A stretch of 64,000 nt of DNA, taken from NCBI RefSeq assembly GCF_008386695.1, contig NZ_VUOC01000001.1:1721813-1785812 (forward strand). The letters are read 5' to 3'. Both the position numbers and the translations under genes were made by a program. Each line of letters begins with the position of its first letter. Positions within the stretch are counted from its first letter, which is position 1. Shown piece by piece: positions 9,958-19,200 of the stretch. The DNA comes from Chitinophaga agrisoli. Lineage in GTDB: Bacteria; Bacteroidota; Bacteroidia; Chitinophagales; Chitinophagaceae. The notes under the pieces were generated by a model. The model worked only from the letters and a program-made list of their open reading frames with translations, had not been told where the DNA came from and did not search any database.

Positions 9958-11322
9958 ATGAAGAAACGCCTTGTTATTGCGCTGCTCATGGCTGGTGTAA
10001 GTGCGGCACATGCCCAATCACCCACTATTGTACAACGCGACCCGGAAATTGCTCAGATGGTGCAGGAAGTATCTGCAGATTCGCTGAAAGCATATATTAA
10101 CGCTATGGTGTCTTTTGATACCCGTAGCACCCTCAGCACCACCAAAGACCCTAAAAAGGGAATAGGCGCGGCCAGGGAATGGGTAGTGGCTAAATTCAAA
10201 GAATTCGCTAAACAGTCCGGTGGCCGTATGACGGCCTTTGTAGATACGACCACCTATGCCGCAGATGGCAAAAGGGTGGATGCGCCCATTAGCCTGGGCA
10301 ATGCCATGGCCATACTAAAAGGCACAGATCCTGATGATAAACGCATCTTCCTGGTAAGCGGCCACCTGGATAGCCGGGTAACAGACGTAATGAACCGCAC
10401 CAGCACCGCGCCTGGCGCTAATGATGATGGCAGCGGCAGCGCGCTGGTGGTGGAATGCGCCCGTGTAATGAGCCGTCATTCCTTCCCGGCTACCGTTATA
10501 TTCGTAACTGTAAGCGGCGAAGAACAAGGCCTGCTGGGTTCCCATTACCTGGCAGAGAAAGCAAAAAAAGAAGGTTGGCAGATAGAGGCCATGTTAAATA
10601 ATGACATCGTAGGCAGCAATAACAGCAACGAAACCAATATCATCAACAATACCCAGATAAGGGTTTTCAGCGAAGGCATGCCCTATGGGGCAGATTCTGC
10701 GACTACCGCCATGATCCGGCAAATGGGGCTGGAAAATGATGGCAAGGCCCGCCAGCTGGCCCGTTATGTAAAGGAAACAGGGGAACGTTATGTGGATAAC
10801 CTGCAGGTAGTGCTCATCTACCGCAACGACCGCTTCCTCCGTGGCGGCGATCATTCTCCTTTTGTAGAACGTGGTTTTGCGGCAGTCCGTTTTACGGAAA
10901 TGAACGAGAACTTCTACCACCAGCATCAGGACCTGCGTACAGAAAAAGGCATCGAATACGGCGATCTGCCCAAATTCATGGACTTTGAATACCTGCGTAA
11001 GAACACCGCCATGAATATGGTAAACCTCTCTAACCTGGCCAAAGCACCCGCTATGCCGGAACAGGTGATCATTGAAGTGGCCGGCCTGGGTAACTCCACT
11101 ACCCTCAACTGGAAAGCGCCCCTGCATGGTAAGGTAAAAGGTTATTATGTCCTGCTCCGCGAATCTTCCAACGCTATGTGGCAAAAGAAGTTCTTCACCA
11201 CAGCAACCACCATCAACATCCCCTACTCCAAGGATAACTACTTCTTTGCCGTACAATCCGTAGGCGAAACCGGCAATGAAAGCTTGCCCGTGGTACCCAA
11301 AGTGCCGCCGCGCAGAAAATAA
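9958..11322 (+). CDS. Exported M28-family zinc aminopeptidase
   Basis: A 454-residue exported metallopeptidase. The signal peptide ends near AHAQ (about residue 20). The di-zinc site of M28 is visible: His and Asp in VSGHLDSR, Asp in GANDDGSGS, the catalytic Glu pair in SGEEQGLLGS, Asp in NNDIVGSN and the late His in GGDHSPF. A C-terminal region of about 85 residues (from about 365, VIIEVAGLGNSTTLNWKAP) looks like a fibronectin-III-type sandwich. The gene follows SusD by 50 nt and is probably co-transcribed, which suggests the locus handles peptides or protein fragments. Its stop codon overlaps the first base pairs of a long inverted repeat. Confidence 0.9.
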   Translation: MKKRLVIALLMAGVSAAHAQSPTIVQRDPEIAQMVQEVSADSLKAYINAMVSFDTRSTLSTTKDPKKGIGAAREWVVAKFKEFAKQSGGRMTAFVDTTTYAADGKRVDAPISLGNAMAILKGTDPDDKRIFLVSGHLDSRVTDVMNRTSTAPGANDDGSGSALVVECARVMSRHSFPATVIFVTVSGEEQGLLGSHYLAEKAKKEGWQIEAMLNNDIVGSNNSNETNIINNTQIRVFSEGMPYGADSATTAMIRQMGLENDGKARQLARYVKETGERYVDNLQVVLIYRNDRFLRGGDHSPFVERGFAAVRFTEMNENFYHQHQDLRTEKGIEYGDLPKFMDFEYLRKNTAMNMVNLSNLAKAPAMPEQVIIEVAGLGNSTTLNWKAPLHGKVKGYYVLLRESSNAMWQKKFFTTATTINIPYSKDNYFFAVQSVGETGNESLPVVPKVPPRRK

Positions 11323-11449
11323 TGTGCTAATGTGCCAATATGCAAATGTGCTAATGAAATGCAGCGAATGATTTAATTAAACTAATTAACTCATCTAATA
11401 CTCGCGCTAATCCATTAGCACATTTGCATATTGGCACATCCGCACATTA
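11320..11449. repeat. 37-nt imperfect inverted repeat between convergent genes
   Basis: Left arm 11320-11356 and right arm 11413-11449 are reverse complements over 37 nt with only two mismatches, separated by 56 nt. The arms contain internal repeats of the word AATGTGCTAATG. The left arm begins inside the stop codon of the M28 gene and the right arm ends two bases before the YjbQ stop. It would fold into a very strong hairpin in either transcript and may act as a bidirectional terminator or a dispersed intergenic element. No second copy is seen in the window. Confidence 0.8.
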
Positions 11450-11450
11450 A

Positions 11451-11873
11451 CTACTCCCCCCATGCCGTTATCACCAGCCTCCGCTTCCCGCCATGATCAC
11501 GGTGCTCGCACAAATAGATCCCCTGCCACGTGCCCAAAGCCAGCCGCCCGTTACGGACCGGTATCATAACAGAACTGCCCAGCAGCGCCGCCTTTAAATG
11601 CGCCGGCATATCATCAGGCCCTTCATCATTATGCACATAGTCCGGATCATTTTCAGGTACCGCTTTGTTAAAATACGTCTCAAAGTCCTTACGCACCGTA
11701 GGATCCGCATTTTCATTAATAGTAAGCGAAGCGGAGGTATGCTGTATAAACACCTGGCAAATGCCCGTCTTTAGCTCGCTCAGCTGTGGCAGTGCATGTA
11801 CAACTTCCGGTGTGATCAGGTGAAAGCCCCGGCTTCTTTCCCGCAGCTCAAGCAATTGCTGATATATTTTCAT
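11451..11873 (-). CDS. YjbQ family protein (UPF0047)
   Basis: A 140-residue single-domain protein of the YjbQ/UPF0047 family, which has been linked to a secondary thiamine-phosphate synthase activity; the physiological role is unsettled. The family signature is intact: GICQVFIQHTSASLTINENADPTVR split over about 37-61, NDEGPDDMPAHLKAALLGSS, and the end GTWQGIYLCEHRDHGGKRRLVIT. Length is normal. It is convergent with the M28 peptidase gene and divergent from the sensor kinase; no functional link to either is evident. Confidence 0.9.
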   Translation of the reverse strand: MKIYQQLLELRERSRGFHLITPEVVHALPQLSELKTGICQVFIQHTSASLTINENADPTVRKDFETYFNKAVPENDPDYVHNDEGPDDMPAHLKAALLGSSVMIPVRNGRLALGTWQGIYLCEHRDHGGKRRLVITAWGE

Positions 11874-11966
11874 ATTTTACCATTCAGTGTGGAATAATGG
11901 AAGATGCGTCAAAATTATCTATTTTTACCGCCTTCCTGAAAACCTTATGCCGACACAATACCTGGA

Positions 11967-14900
11967 ATGAAAACTATTTTATTGCACTGCCTGCTCCTGC
12001 TGCCGTTCACGGTGCTCAACATACAGGCAAATGCGCAAGATCCTTATACTATCAACCACTTCACAGATCAGGATGGGCTGCCGCAGAACAGTGTAAAAGC
12101 CATTGCGCCGGATGAGAATGGTTTCCTGTGGCTGGCTACGGAAAACGGGTTGGCCAGGTTTGATGGCAGCCGCTTCCTTACATTTAACAGTGGCAACCTG
12201 TCCATACAGAATAGCCGCATATACTATATGTGCCCCAGCCCTGGCGGGAATAGCGTTATGGCCAGGACCATCAGGAACGAAGTGCTGCTGGTGCGTAACG
12301 GTGGCATAGTAGTGCAGCCGCGGCCAGATCATGACTTTGACTACATGAGCTTTAAGGATGTTTCGGATGAGTATCCCATTACCGGTCTTCCTAACTATTA
12401 TATCTACCAGTCAAAATCAATGCATTTACTGGTACCTGTGGGGCCGCGTGTTTATTTTAAGATCACAGCAGATACCATCCGGTTAATAGCAGATAATAAA
12501 GAACGCTACCGCATTACCCATCCCCATCTCGATGCCGGTCATTTATTCACACTGGGCGCCCGGCTCTGTTACATGGAAAAGAATGGAGAATTCTTTTTGC
12601 TGGATAAGGAGGGCGCACATACGCTGCGGCTTACGGGAGATGTATTGCAACAGCCCCGCGGGTCCACCGCCGCGCAGGAGAGGGTGCTGTACTGGAACTT
12701 TGCTGCCGGCCAGGTATTCGTGGTCATCCACAATACCTGCTACCGCCTGCAGCTATCAGGTACGGATACCCTGCATTCCTCCCTGGTATTGCAGCAGTTC
12801 GACTTTCACCGCAATGGCATCCATACCCTCTATCATGATAGCGCGCACCGGCGCGTATTCCTGGGCAGCGTTACCAAAGGCTTGTATGTCTATAGCCCTA
12901 AGCAGTTTATGAGTTTTAAAGCCAGTGGTGATGAAGATGAAGTATATTATGCACAGGCCCCTTTTGGAAAGAACGGCGTAGTCACCCCGCAGGGTATAGC
13001 CTTTGATACAACAGGCAAAAGCCGCCTGCTCCCCCTTTTAAGTAAACTGTCAGAGGGGGATAAGTACAGCATGACCCGCGATCAGAACGGCAATTACTGG
13101 TATAAGCACTTTACAAAAGTATATGGGTTTAATAGTGATTTGACCGTAAAACGCTGCGAGTTTACTTTAACAACTGCTGTCAACCAGCTCTATATCGATA
13201 ACCAGGGCCGCTTATGGGTGGGCACCTGGAATGGCGGGCTGTATACCCTGCAGACAAATGACCCGCATCCACAGTTACAGCTGTATACAAACCGGATAAA
13301 GGATATCTCCTACATGGCCCTGGACAATCAGCAACAGGTGTTATGGACCGGCACAGGCAATGGATTATTCCGGATGGACCTGGCCTCCCGCAGGATCGAT
13401 ACCATCCGCTACTTCAATAACCGGTATGTAAGGAGCCTGTTGATCACCGCCCCGGACGAAGTATGGGTCACTACCTACAGCAGCGGTGTATACCTCTATA
13501 AAAATAATCACCTCGTACAGCTGCCGCTGGATCAGAAAAAATATATAATCACCGCGCATTGTGTGGTAAAGGATGAACTGGGCTTTTTGTGGATCACTAC
13601 CAACAAAGGCCTTTTCCAATGCAGTTACCGGGACGCCGTAGCCTATGCCACAGGTACGCATCCTAACCTGTATTACCTGTACTACGGAAAGGAACAGGGT
13701 TTTTACACCAATGAGTTCAATGGCGGTTGTCAACCCTGCGCGCTAAAACTGCAGAACGGTAGTATCTCTTTGCCCTCGTTGGATGGCCTGGTGTATTTTG
13801 ATCCCGCCAAAATACGCACGGAGCTGCCGGATAAACAGATCTTTATAGACCAGGTAGAGCTGGATGCCAGGGTGGTGAGCATAGATAGCGCACGCACCTT
13901 GCCGCATAACTTCCACCATCTCCGCTTTTCTATCAGCACCCCTTATTTCGGCGATCCCAATAACCTGCACCTCTACTATTCCATGACCCGGGAAGGAGAG
14001 GAGGAGCCCGCATTATGGCTACAGGTAACGGATAACAGGATGATCGAGTTCTCCTCCATGCCATCGGGCCAGTACACGCTCCGTATCCGTAAGCCCAACG
14101 GCTTTGGGCCCGGCAATATGTCCGAAATGATCTTTGTGATCAATGTAGCAAAAGCGTTCCACGAAACACTTTGGTTCCGGGTGCTCACCGGGGTGCTGTT
14201 TTTTGTGATTGCATTTGCCATCTCCTGGTTGCGGGTAATGCGGGTACAACGTAAGAACAGGATGCTGGAGCTGCGGGTGCAGGAGCGTACCAGCGAACTT
14301 AAGGAAACCCTGGAAACACTGCAGGGCTCTGAACAACAGCTCCGCCGCCAGGCCTTTATACAACAGCGGCTCATAACTGCTATCTCCCACGACCTGCGCA
14401 CCCCGCTTAAACATATCATGCATGTATTAAGCAAGGGCTACCGCCAGCAGGGCGATATAGAAAAGGAGGAACGGAGTATCATCTACGAAAGCCTCTATGG
14501 CATGTATCACCTGGTCGAGAACCTCATACAGTACATGAAATCCCAGTTCATAGAAGACGATTCCTTCCTGGAGATGACAGACCTGAAAGGCCTGCTGGAA
14601 GAAAAAGCAGATATTTTCCGGCCGGTTTCTCAGTCCAAAGAAGTAACTATTGAGAACCTCACAGCCCCCGGCGCCATGGCCCTGGTAAACAGGCAGCTGC
14701 TGGCCATCGTGGTCCATAACCTGCTGGATAACGCCGTAAAATATACCCGTAGGGGAAGCATACAGCTAAACGCCTGGTGCACCGCGGAAAAGATCCATAT
14801 CCGGTTTAAGGATACAGGTATCGGCATGCCCCCCGCTATCAGCGGCTGGATTAACCAATATGAAATGGGCGCTTCCGTGCTGGATGGCAAACCGGCTTCC

Positions 14901-15023
14901 TATAACGGCATCGGTCTGCTGATGGTAATGGAGCTATTACAGCTCATAAACGGGAGCATCACCCTGGATGCCAACAGTAACGAAGGCGCCACGGTACATA
15001 TCACCCTGAACATGATCAATTAG
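11967..15023 (+). CDS. Sensor histidine kinase with two-component-regulator propeller and Y_Y_Y domains
   Basis: A 1018-residue membrane sensor kinase. The signal peptide ends at about ANAQ (24). The periplasmic part is a beta-propeller with reg_prop motifs (GFLWLATENGLARFDG, GRLWVGTWNGGLYTL, VLWTGTGNGLFRMD, GFLWITTNKGLF) and a Y_Y_Y domain (about 650-720). One transmembrane helix follows (LTGVLFFVIAFAISW, about 740-757), then a coiled coil and a HisKA domain with His808 in SHDLRTPL. The ATPase domain has the N box (HNLLDNAVKY), G1 (DTGIGMP) and G2 (GIGLLMVMEL). Unlike the hybrid kinases of polysaccharide loci it lacks REC and AraC domains, so it needs a separate regulator, presumably the one encoded on the other strand directly behind it (8-nt overlap). 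Confidence 0.93.
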   Translation: MKTILLHCLLLLPFTVLNIQANAQDPYTINHFTDQDGLPQNSVKAIAPDENGFLWLATENGLARFDGSRFLTFNSGNLSIQNSRIYYMCPSPGGNSVMARTIRNEVLLVRNGGIVVQPRPDHDFDYMSFKDVSDEYPITGLPNYYIYQSKSMHLLVPVGPRVYFKITADTIRLIADNKERYRITHPHLDAGHLFTLGARLCYMEKNGEFFLLDKEGAHTLRLTGDVLQQPRGSTAAQERVLYWNFAAGQVFVVIHNTCYRLQLSGTDTLHSSLVLQQFDFHRNGIHTLYHDSAHRRVFLGSVTKGLYVYSPKQFMSFKASGDEDEVYYAQAPFGKNGVVTPQGIAFDTTGKSRLLPLLSKLSEGDKYSMTRDQNGNYWYKHFTKVYGFNSDLTVKRCEFTLTTAVNQLYIDNQGRLWVGTWNGGLYTLQTNDPHPQLQLYTNRIKDISYMALDNQQQVLWTGTGNGLFRMDLASRRIDTIRYFNNRYVRSLLITAPDEVWVTTYSSGVYLYKNNHLVQLPLDQKKYIITAHCVVKDELGFLWITTNKGLFQCSYRDAVAYATGTHPNLYYLYYGKEQGFYTNEFNGGCQPCALKLQNGSISLPSLDGLVYFDPAKIRTELPDKQIFIDQVELDARVVSIDSARTLPHNFHHLRFSISTPYFGDPNNLHLYYSMTREGEEEPALWLQVTDNRMIEFSSMPSGQYTLRIRKPNGFGPGNMSEMIFVINVAKAFHETLWFRVLTGVLFFVIAFAISWLRVMRVQRKNRMLELRVQERTSELKETLETLQGSEQQLRRQAFIQQRLITAISHDLRTPLKHIMHVLSKGYRQQGDIEKEERSIIYESLYGMYHLVENLIQYMKSQFIEDDSFLEMTDLKGLLEEKADIFRPVSQSKEVTIENLTAPGAMALVNRQLLAIVVHNLLDNAVKYTRRGSIQLNAWCTAEKIHIRFKDTGIGMPPAISGWINQYEMGASVLDGKPASYNGIGLLMVMELLQLINGSITLDANSNEGATVHITLNMIN

Positions 15024-15660
15024 CAATATTGTGCAGCCGCATCTTTTCCAGCAGCTCAATAATACTGTTGATCTCCAGCTTGCTGAAAATGCGGGTTTTA
15101 TAAGTGCTCACCGTAGATATCTGCAGGTGCAGCATTTCCGCTATCTTTAACAACGGAATGCCCTTGGTAAGCAGGTTCATGACCTCCACTTCCCGTGTAG
15201 ACAAGGTGGCAAAGGGATTGGTCTGCGGGTTGTTCTTGTTCAGGCTTAATTTATTGAGTATCTGCTGACGCGTGGGCGCGCTCATGTACTTCTCCTTGTT
15301 CAGCAGCGTCTGTATGGCCAGCTTGGTCTCCTCTTCTGTAGCGTTCTTGCTGAGATAACCGTCAGCCCCGGCCGTCAGATAATCCACCGCATACATCTTC
15401 TCATCATAGGCAGAGAACACAAGTATCATAGTATTAGGCCGTTGCAGCCTTACCGCATCCAGCATCTGTATGCTGTTCCCGCCGGGCAGATTAATATCCA
15501 GTATCAGCAGGTCATAGGCCTGCCGTTCGAGTTGGGTAATAACATCGTCAAATATTTCAACCGTGGTCACTGTTGAGGGAGCAGACAGGCTGCCTATTAT
15601 TTTCGCCAGACCATATCGGACAATCGAGTGGTCATCAGCAACTAATATATTGGTCATCAA
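15016..15660 (-). CDS. NarL/FixJ-type response regulator (REC-HTH_LuxR)
   Basis: A 214-residue response regulator. The receiver domain (about 3-120) has the acid pocket D9-D10, phosphoacceptor D55 (LLILDINLPGG), S83 and K105 (GYLSKNAT). The LuxR-type HTH is at about 148-205 (LSTREVEVMNLLTKGIPLLKIAEMLHLQISTVSTYKTRIFSKLE). It is the likely partner of the adjacent kinase, although the two genes converge and overlap by 8 nt instead of forming an operon. It is transcribed away from the giant surface-protein gene; the shared upstream region carries an 18-bp palindrome suited to a dimeric LuxR-type regulator, so control of both genes is plausible. The ATG at 15660 is followed by a second Met; either could start. 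Confidence 0.93.
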   Translation of the reverse strand: MMTNILVADDHSIVRYGLAKIIGSLSAPSTVTTVEIFDDVITQLERQAYDLLILDINLPGGNSIQMLDAVRLQRPNTMILVFSAYDEKMYAVDYLTAGADGYLSKNATEEETKLAIQTLLNKEKYMSAPTRQQILNKLSLNKNNPQTNPFATLSTREVEVMNLLTKGIPLLKIAEMLHLQISTVSTYKTRIFSKLEINSIIELLEKMRLHNIAN

Positions 15661-15695
15661 AGGCTAATATAGTGAGTGAACACGTCAATACCAGG

Positions 15696-15703
15696 CAAAA
15701 ATA
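15696..15703 (-). promoter_or_regulatory. Putative -7 element for the response-regulator gene
   Basis: On the minus strand this reads TATTTTTG, an exact match to TAnnTTTG, placed 36 nt before the ATG. No TTTG is found at the expected -33 position, so the promoter may need an activator. Confidence 0.45.
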
Positions 15704-15732
15704 GGATATTTTTTTATTGTCATAGGTTAATT

Positions 15733-15750
15733 TGTAGTAATATTACTACA
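15733..15750. promoter_or_regulatory. 18-bp perfect palindrome, candidate operator
   Basis: TGTAGTAATATTACTACA is its own reverse complement. It lies between the leftward promoter of the response regulator and the rightward promoter of the giant gene, centred about 66 nt before the expected start of the latter. A further related half-site (ATTACTA) follows at about 15764-15770. The position fits activation by a NarL-type dimer. That the neighbouring regulator binds here is inference. Confidence 0.6.
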
Positions 15751-15770
15751 GTCATAGTCATGTATTACTA

Positions 15771-15801
15771 TTTGTAACAATGTGAACCGCGTCTACCTTT
15801 G
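15771..15801 (+). promoter_or_regulatory. Bacteroidota consensus promoter for the giant surface-protein operon
   Basis: TTTG at 15771-15774, a 19-nt spacer, and TACCTTTG at 15794-15801 match TTTG-N19-TAnnTTTG exactly, the same as the two tRNA promoters in this window. Transcription would start near 15808, leaving about 440 nt of untranslated leader before the ATG at 16249. Confidence 0.8.
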
Positions 15802-15807
15802 TACCGG

Positions 15808-16248
15808 GAAAAGAAAATAGGTTTGTTTGCGATCCCTCAAACTACCCTCAAGGACGGTCCCTATACGGACGGAAAACGTATAGCGGCATTTATAGGACAA
15901 TTAACAAACTGCAATAATGCAGGCGAACAACTATTAATATTTGGTTTTACATGGAAAAAAGAAACAGATGACTATCCTATGTCTTGCCTACCAGTGATGC
16001 AGCAGACATAAATTTCACAACAGCAGAAGGACAGTGTAACTAATCACTATCAAAAAGACTATACCATGAAACGTATATAGCTTAACGCTATACCTATGCC
16101 AACTTCCATATACCCTTGACAAGGGATCATATGCGCGTACGCGCCTTTGTTTGGATAATACCCGCCCGGGTATTGTCCCTGGCCTTGCTATGTCCGGATA
16201 ATGTTTCCCGTCTCGGTATCCCTATCACGTAAACTCTTACTTATAAAT
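15808..16248 (+). promoter_or_regulatory. Long structured 5' leader of the giant gene
   Basis: No convincing gene lies in this stretch; the open frame at 15799-16011 starts inside the promoter. Several hairpins can form: TATAGC/GCTATA at 16076-16092, CCCTTG/CAAGGG at 16113-16125, the palindrome GCGCGTACGCGC at 16133-16144, and a 12-bp stem at 16153-16178 (GGATAATACCCG, CC, CGGGTATTGTCC). None has a T-tract. A five-codon mini-frame (MKRI) is at 16066-16080, overlapping the first hairpin. The leader may control translation or stability of a very costly mRNA. Confidence 0.5.
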
Positions 16249-19200
16249 ATGAATCGATTTTACAAAACAACTTTTACTTATTGCATAACGCTCCTATGCC
16301 TGCTTGCAGGTTTTAGTAGTTATGCAGAAGGCTCAAAGGATCTGTATCCTACCGGTGCTACCGGACAAAGGGCCTGGCTCATGTGTACCAGCATGCCTGG
16401 CGCCACCACATGGCCCTTCACCGCATTAGGCACGCACTTCGTGTATGCCAACGTTGGTGAAAAGGTACAGGCCGCATCCAGTGGCCAGAATGTCGGCGCC
16501 GGCCGTATCCGGTTAACTGCACCGGATGGTACGGTTTATAATTCTGCCAACGATGATGTGGGAAAGATCCCAAACAGGGCAGGTGAGCTGGCTGGTCCCA
16601 CACCTAATCCTGGCGGTTATACGCCGTTCTCCAGAACGGTAGGCGCCGGTCAGGCGGGTATATGGAAAGTGGAGTTCATTCCTACCGGCGATATTAATGC
16701 TAATGCGGATAACGGCGGTACTATTGATGCCACCGCTAACTGGACCCAGCCCGCTGACAAAAATGCTATCGCTGCCTGGGATATTTCCGTAAGGAATACC
16801 GCCAACACTGCTTTTATTACAGGCAGGGTATACGCCAACGTATTGAACATGTATGTGACGGATGGCCGGTATTATGGTAAGATCTACGTGCAAACAAATG
16901 ACGGTTACCTCTATCGTGTACAGAACAATGGTATCGCAGGTATCGGTTTCCTCGCGTTTGTCAATAACAAAGGCATTACCAACGGCACCACCGATGCTGC
17001 CCTGCCAGCTTATAAGAGTGCAAACAATACCAATTCCGGTACTATTAAAGATCCCCGTGAGCCGGACGGCGCTACCAGCATCACCCAGAAAATGTTCTAT
17101 AACCTGCCGAATACAGACCTGCCAACATCCAGCGTTCTCCCCGGCGGCGGTATTACCTGGTTAAAAATGCCCGCAACGTTACCTACGATAAGTAGCATAT
17201 CCATTGATGGCGTAGAAGGTACCGCAAACCAGGTGAGTAGTAAGGGTGCCTATATTAAATTTAATGCCAGCCAGGCGGGCACTTTCCGCGTTACCTTAGT
17301 TGGGCCTCCTGGCTTTGTAACCAGGAAGATTACAGGATCGGCCGCTGCTGGTCCCAATTCGGTTTTCTGGGATGGTAAGGATGGTGCCGGTAGCCGGCCA
17401 GGCCTGGGTACTGCCTCTGTAGTGGCACACATCCAGTTACAGGGTGGAGAGGTGCACTTTCCGCTCATTGACGTGGAAGCGAATGCCAGCGGTATGATCA
17501 TTCAGCAAATGGATGCCGCTGGTACAACCGTGATTACGGACAAGGTGTTTTGGGACGACGCTGATCTGCCCGTAATAAGCGGTCAGATTGCCAGTAGCCC
17601 CATCACTAATGGTAACGACGGCACAGGGATAAGTAGTAGCACCAACGGACATAAATGGGGAAAAGCATCAACGCCTCCTAGTGCCTCCGAGTTCGGAAAC
17701 GCCCGTATAATGGACACATGGACCTACGTCCTTGGTAACGAAGAAACGAAGACTACCAGCCTGGTGATACAAGAGGCAGATCTCCAGGTGCTGAGTATTA
17801 CGCCCAGCACTACTACTATCCCCGTAGGCCAACCCCTTACTTATGATGTAGTAGTGGTTAATAATGGTCCTAGCGACGTAGTAGGTGCTCCATTTAAATT
17901 TGTGACGCCGGATGGTTTTGTAGTAAACGCAGCAGATGTAACCTTTACTACAAGTTGCGCCACCCCACATGGGGGTACTATAGATGGTAGCGGCGATTAC
18001 AACGCTACGCTGGACCTGCCAAATGGGTGCATTATCACCTACCATGTTAAAGGAAAAGCAGACCCTTCCCTGGCGGGCACTAACATAAAAAATGACATAG
18101 AGGCCAGTATCATGCGTCCTAATGACGTAACGGATCCTGATGCGACCAACCCGGTAGCTACCCAACTTCCTACAGATCCTCATGTGGAATGTTTGAATGG
18201 GAACACGCCGCCGACACGGGCAAACGAACATTGTAATAATATCGCATATCCCATTGCGGTAGCCGTAACGCCCGTCGCTGATATCGTAACGGTAAAAACC
18301 ACCCAAACGCCTGGTCAAACTAAATACGTGCCCGGTGGGATTGTTACCTATATAATTACAGTTACCAACAATGGCGCTAATGACGCCAGCAATGTGCACA
18401 TCGTAGATAATGCGCCCGCAGGCTGTAACATTACAGAATGGACATTGACCAGCACTGGTGCGCCAGTGCCTTTCTCCACGCCCATTACCGGTACAGGCAA
18501 CCTGGACATGACGGTTGGTACCTTCCCTAACGGCGGTCAGCTGACCTATGTGGTTAAAATGAAGACCCCTTCAAATGCCACCACTAACCTGGTTAACACA
18601 GCAACGGTAACCACGCCTACATCAGACCCTGATCCTACATGTCCGGCTTGTGCCAGTACGCTTACACCTGATCCGCAGGCAGATATCGTAACAGTGAAAA
18701 GCTCAGCGGTAACAGAGATTACCCCTGGTGGTGCGGATGTGGTATATACCATCACCGTAACTAACAATGGCCCCAGTGATGCTAAGAACGTACGCGTCCA
18801 GGATGCGCTGCCCGCTGGCGCCCTGAGCATGGGCTGGAGCGCTTCATCCGCCATCACCCTGCCGGCTAACAGTGGTAGCGGCAACCTGGATCAAACCATC
18901 CCGGTATTACCTAACGGTGGTGTGGTTACTTACACCGTAACCGTAAAAACTGATCCTGCCTTTACCGGTGCACACTTAGTGAACACCGCTACTGAAAGCG
19001 CTACCACACCAGATCCCGATAGCGGTACGCCTTGTACAACTTGTGATGTGACCATCCCTGTTGTGCCCAAGGCAGATGTGACTGTGGTAAAGAGCGCAAC
19101 AGTAACAGAATTTACTCCCGGCGGCGCCAATGTGGAATACACGATCACAGTAACCAACCATGGGCCTAGTGTAGCTAGGAACGTGCGCATTCAGGATGCC

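Noticed and set aside
15799-16011. 70-codon open frame in the leader of the giant gene
   Set aside because: It begins inside the -7 element of the consensus promoter, has no ATG near its start, and its composition is not protein-like; treated as leader.
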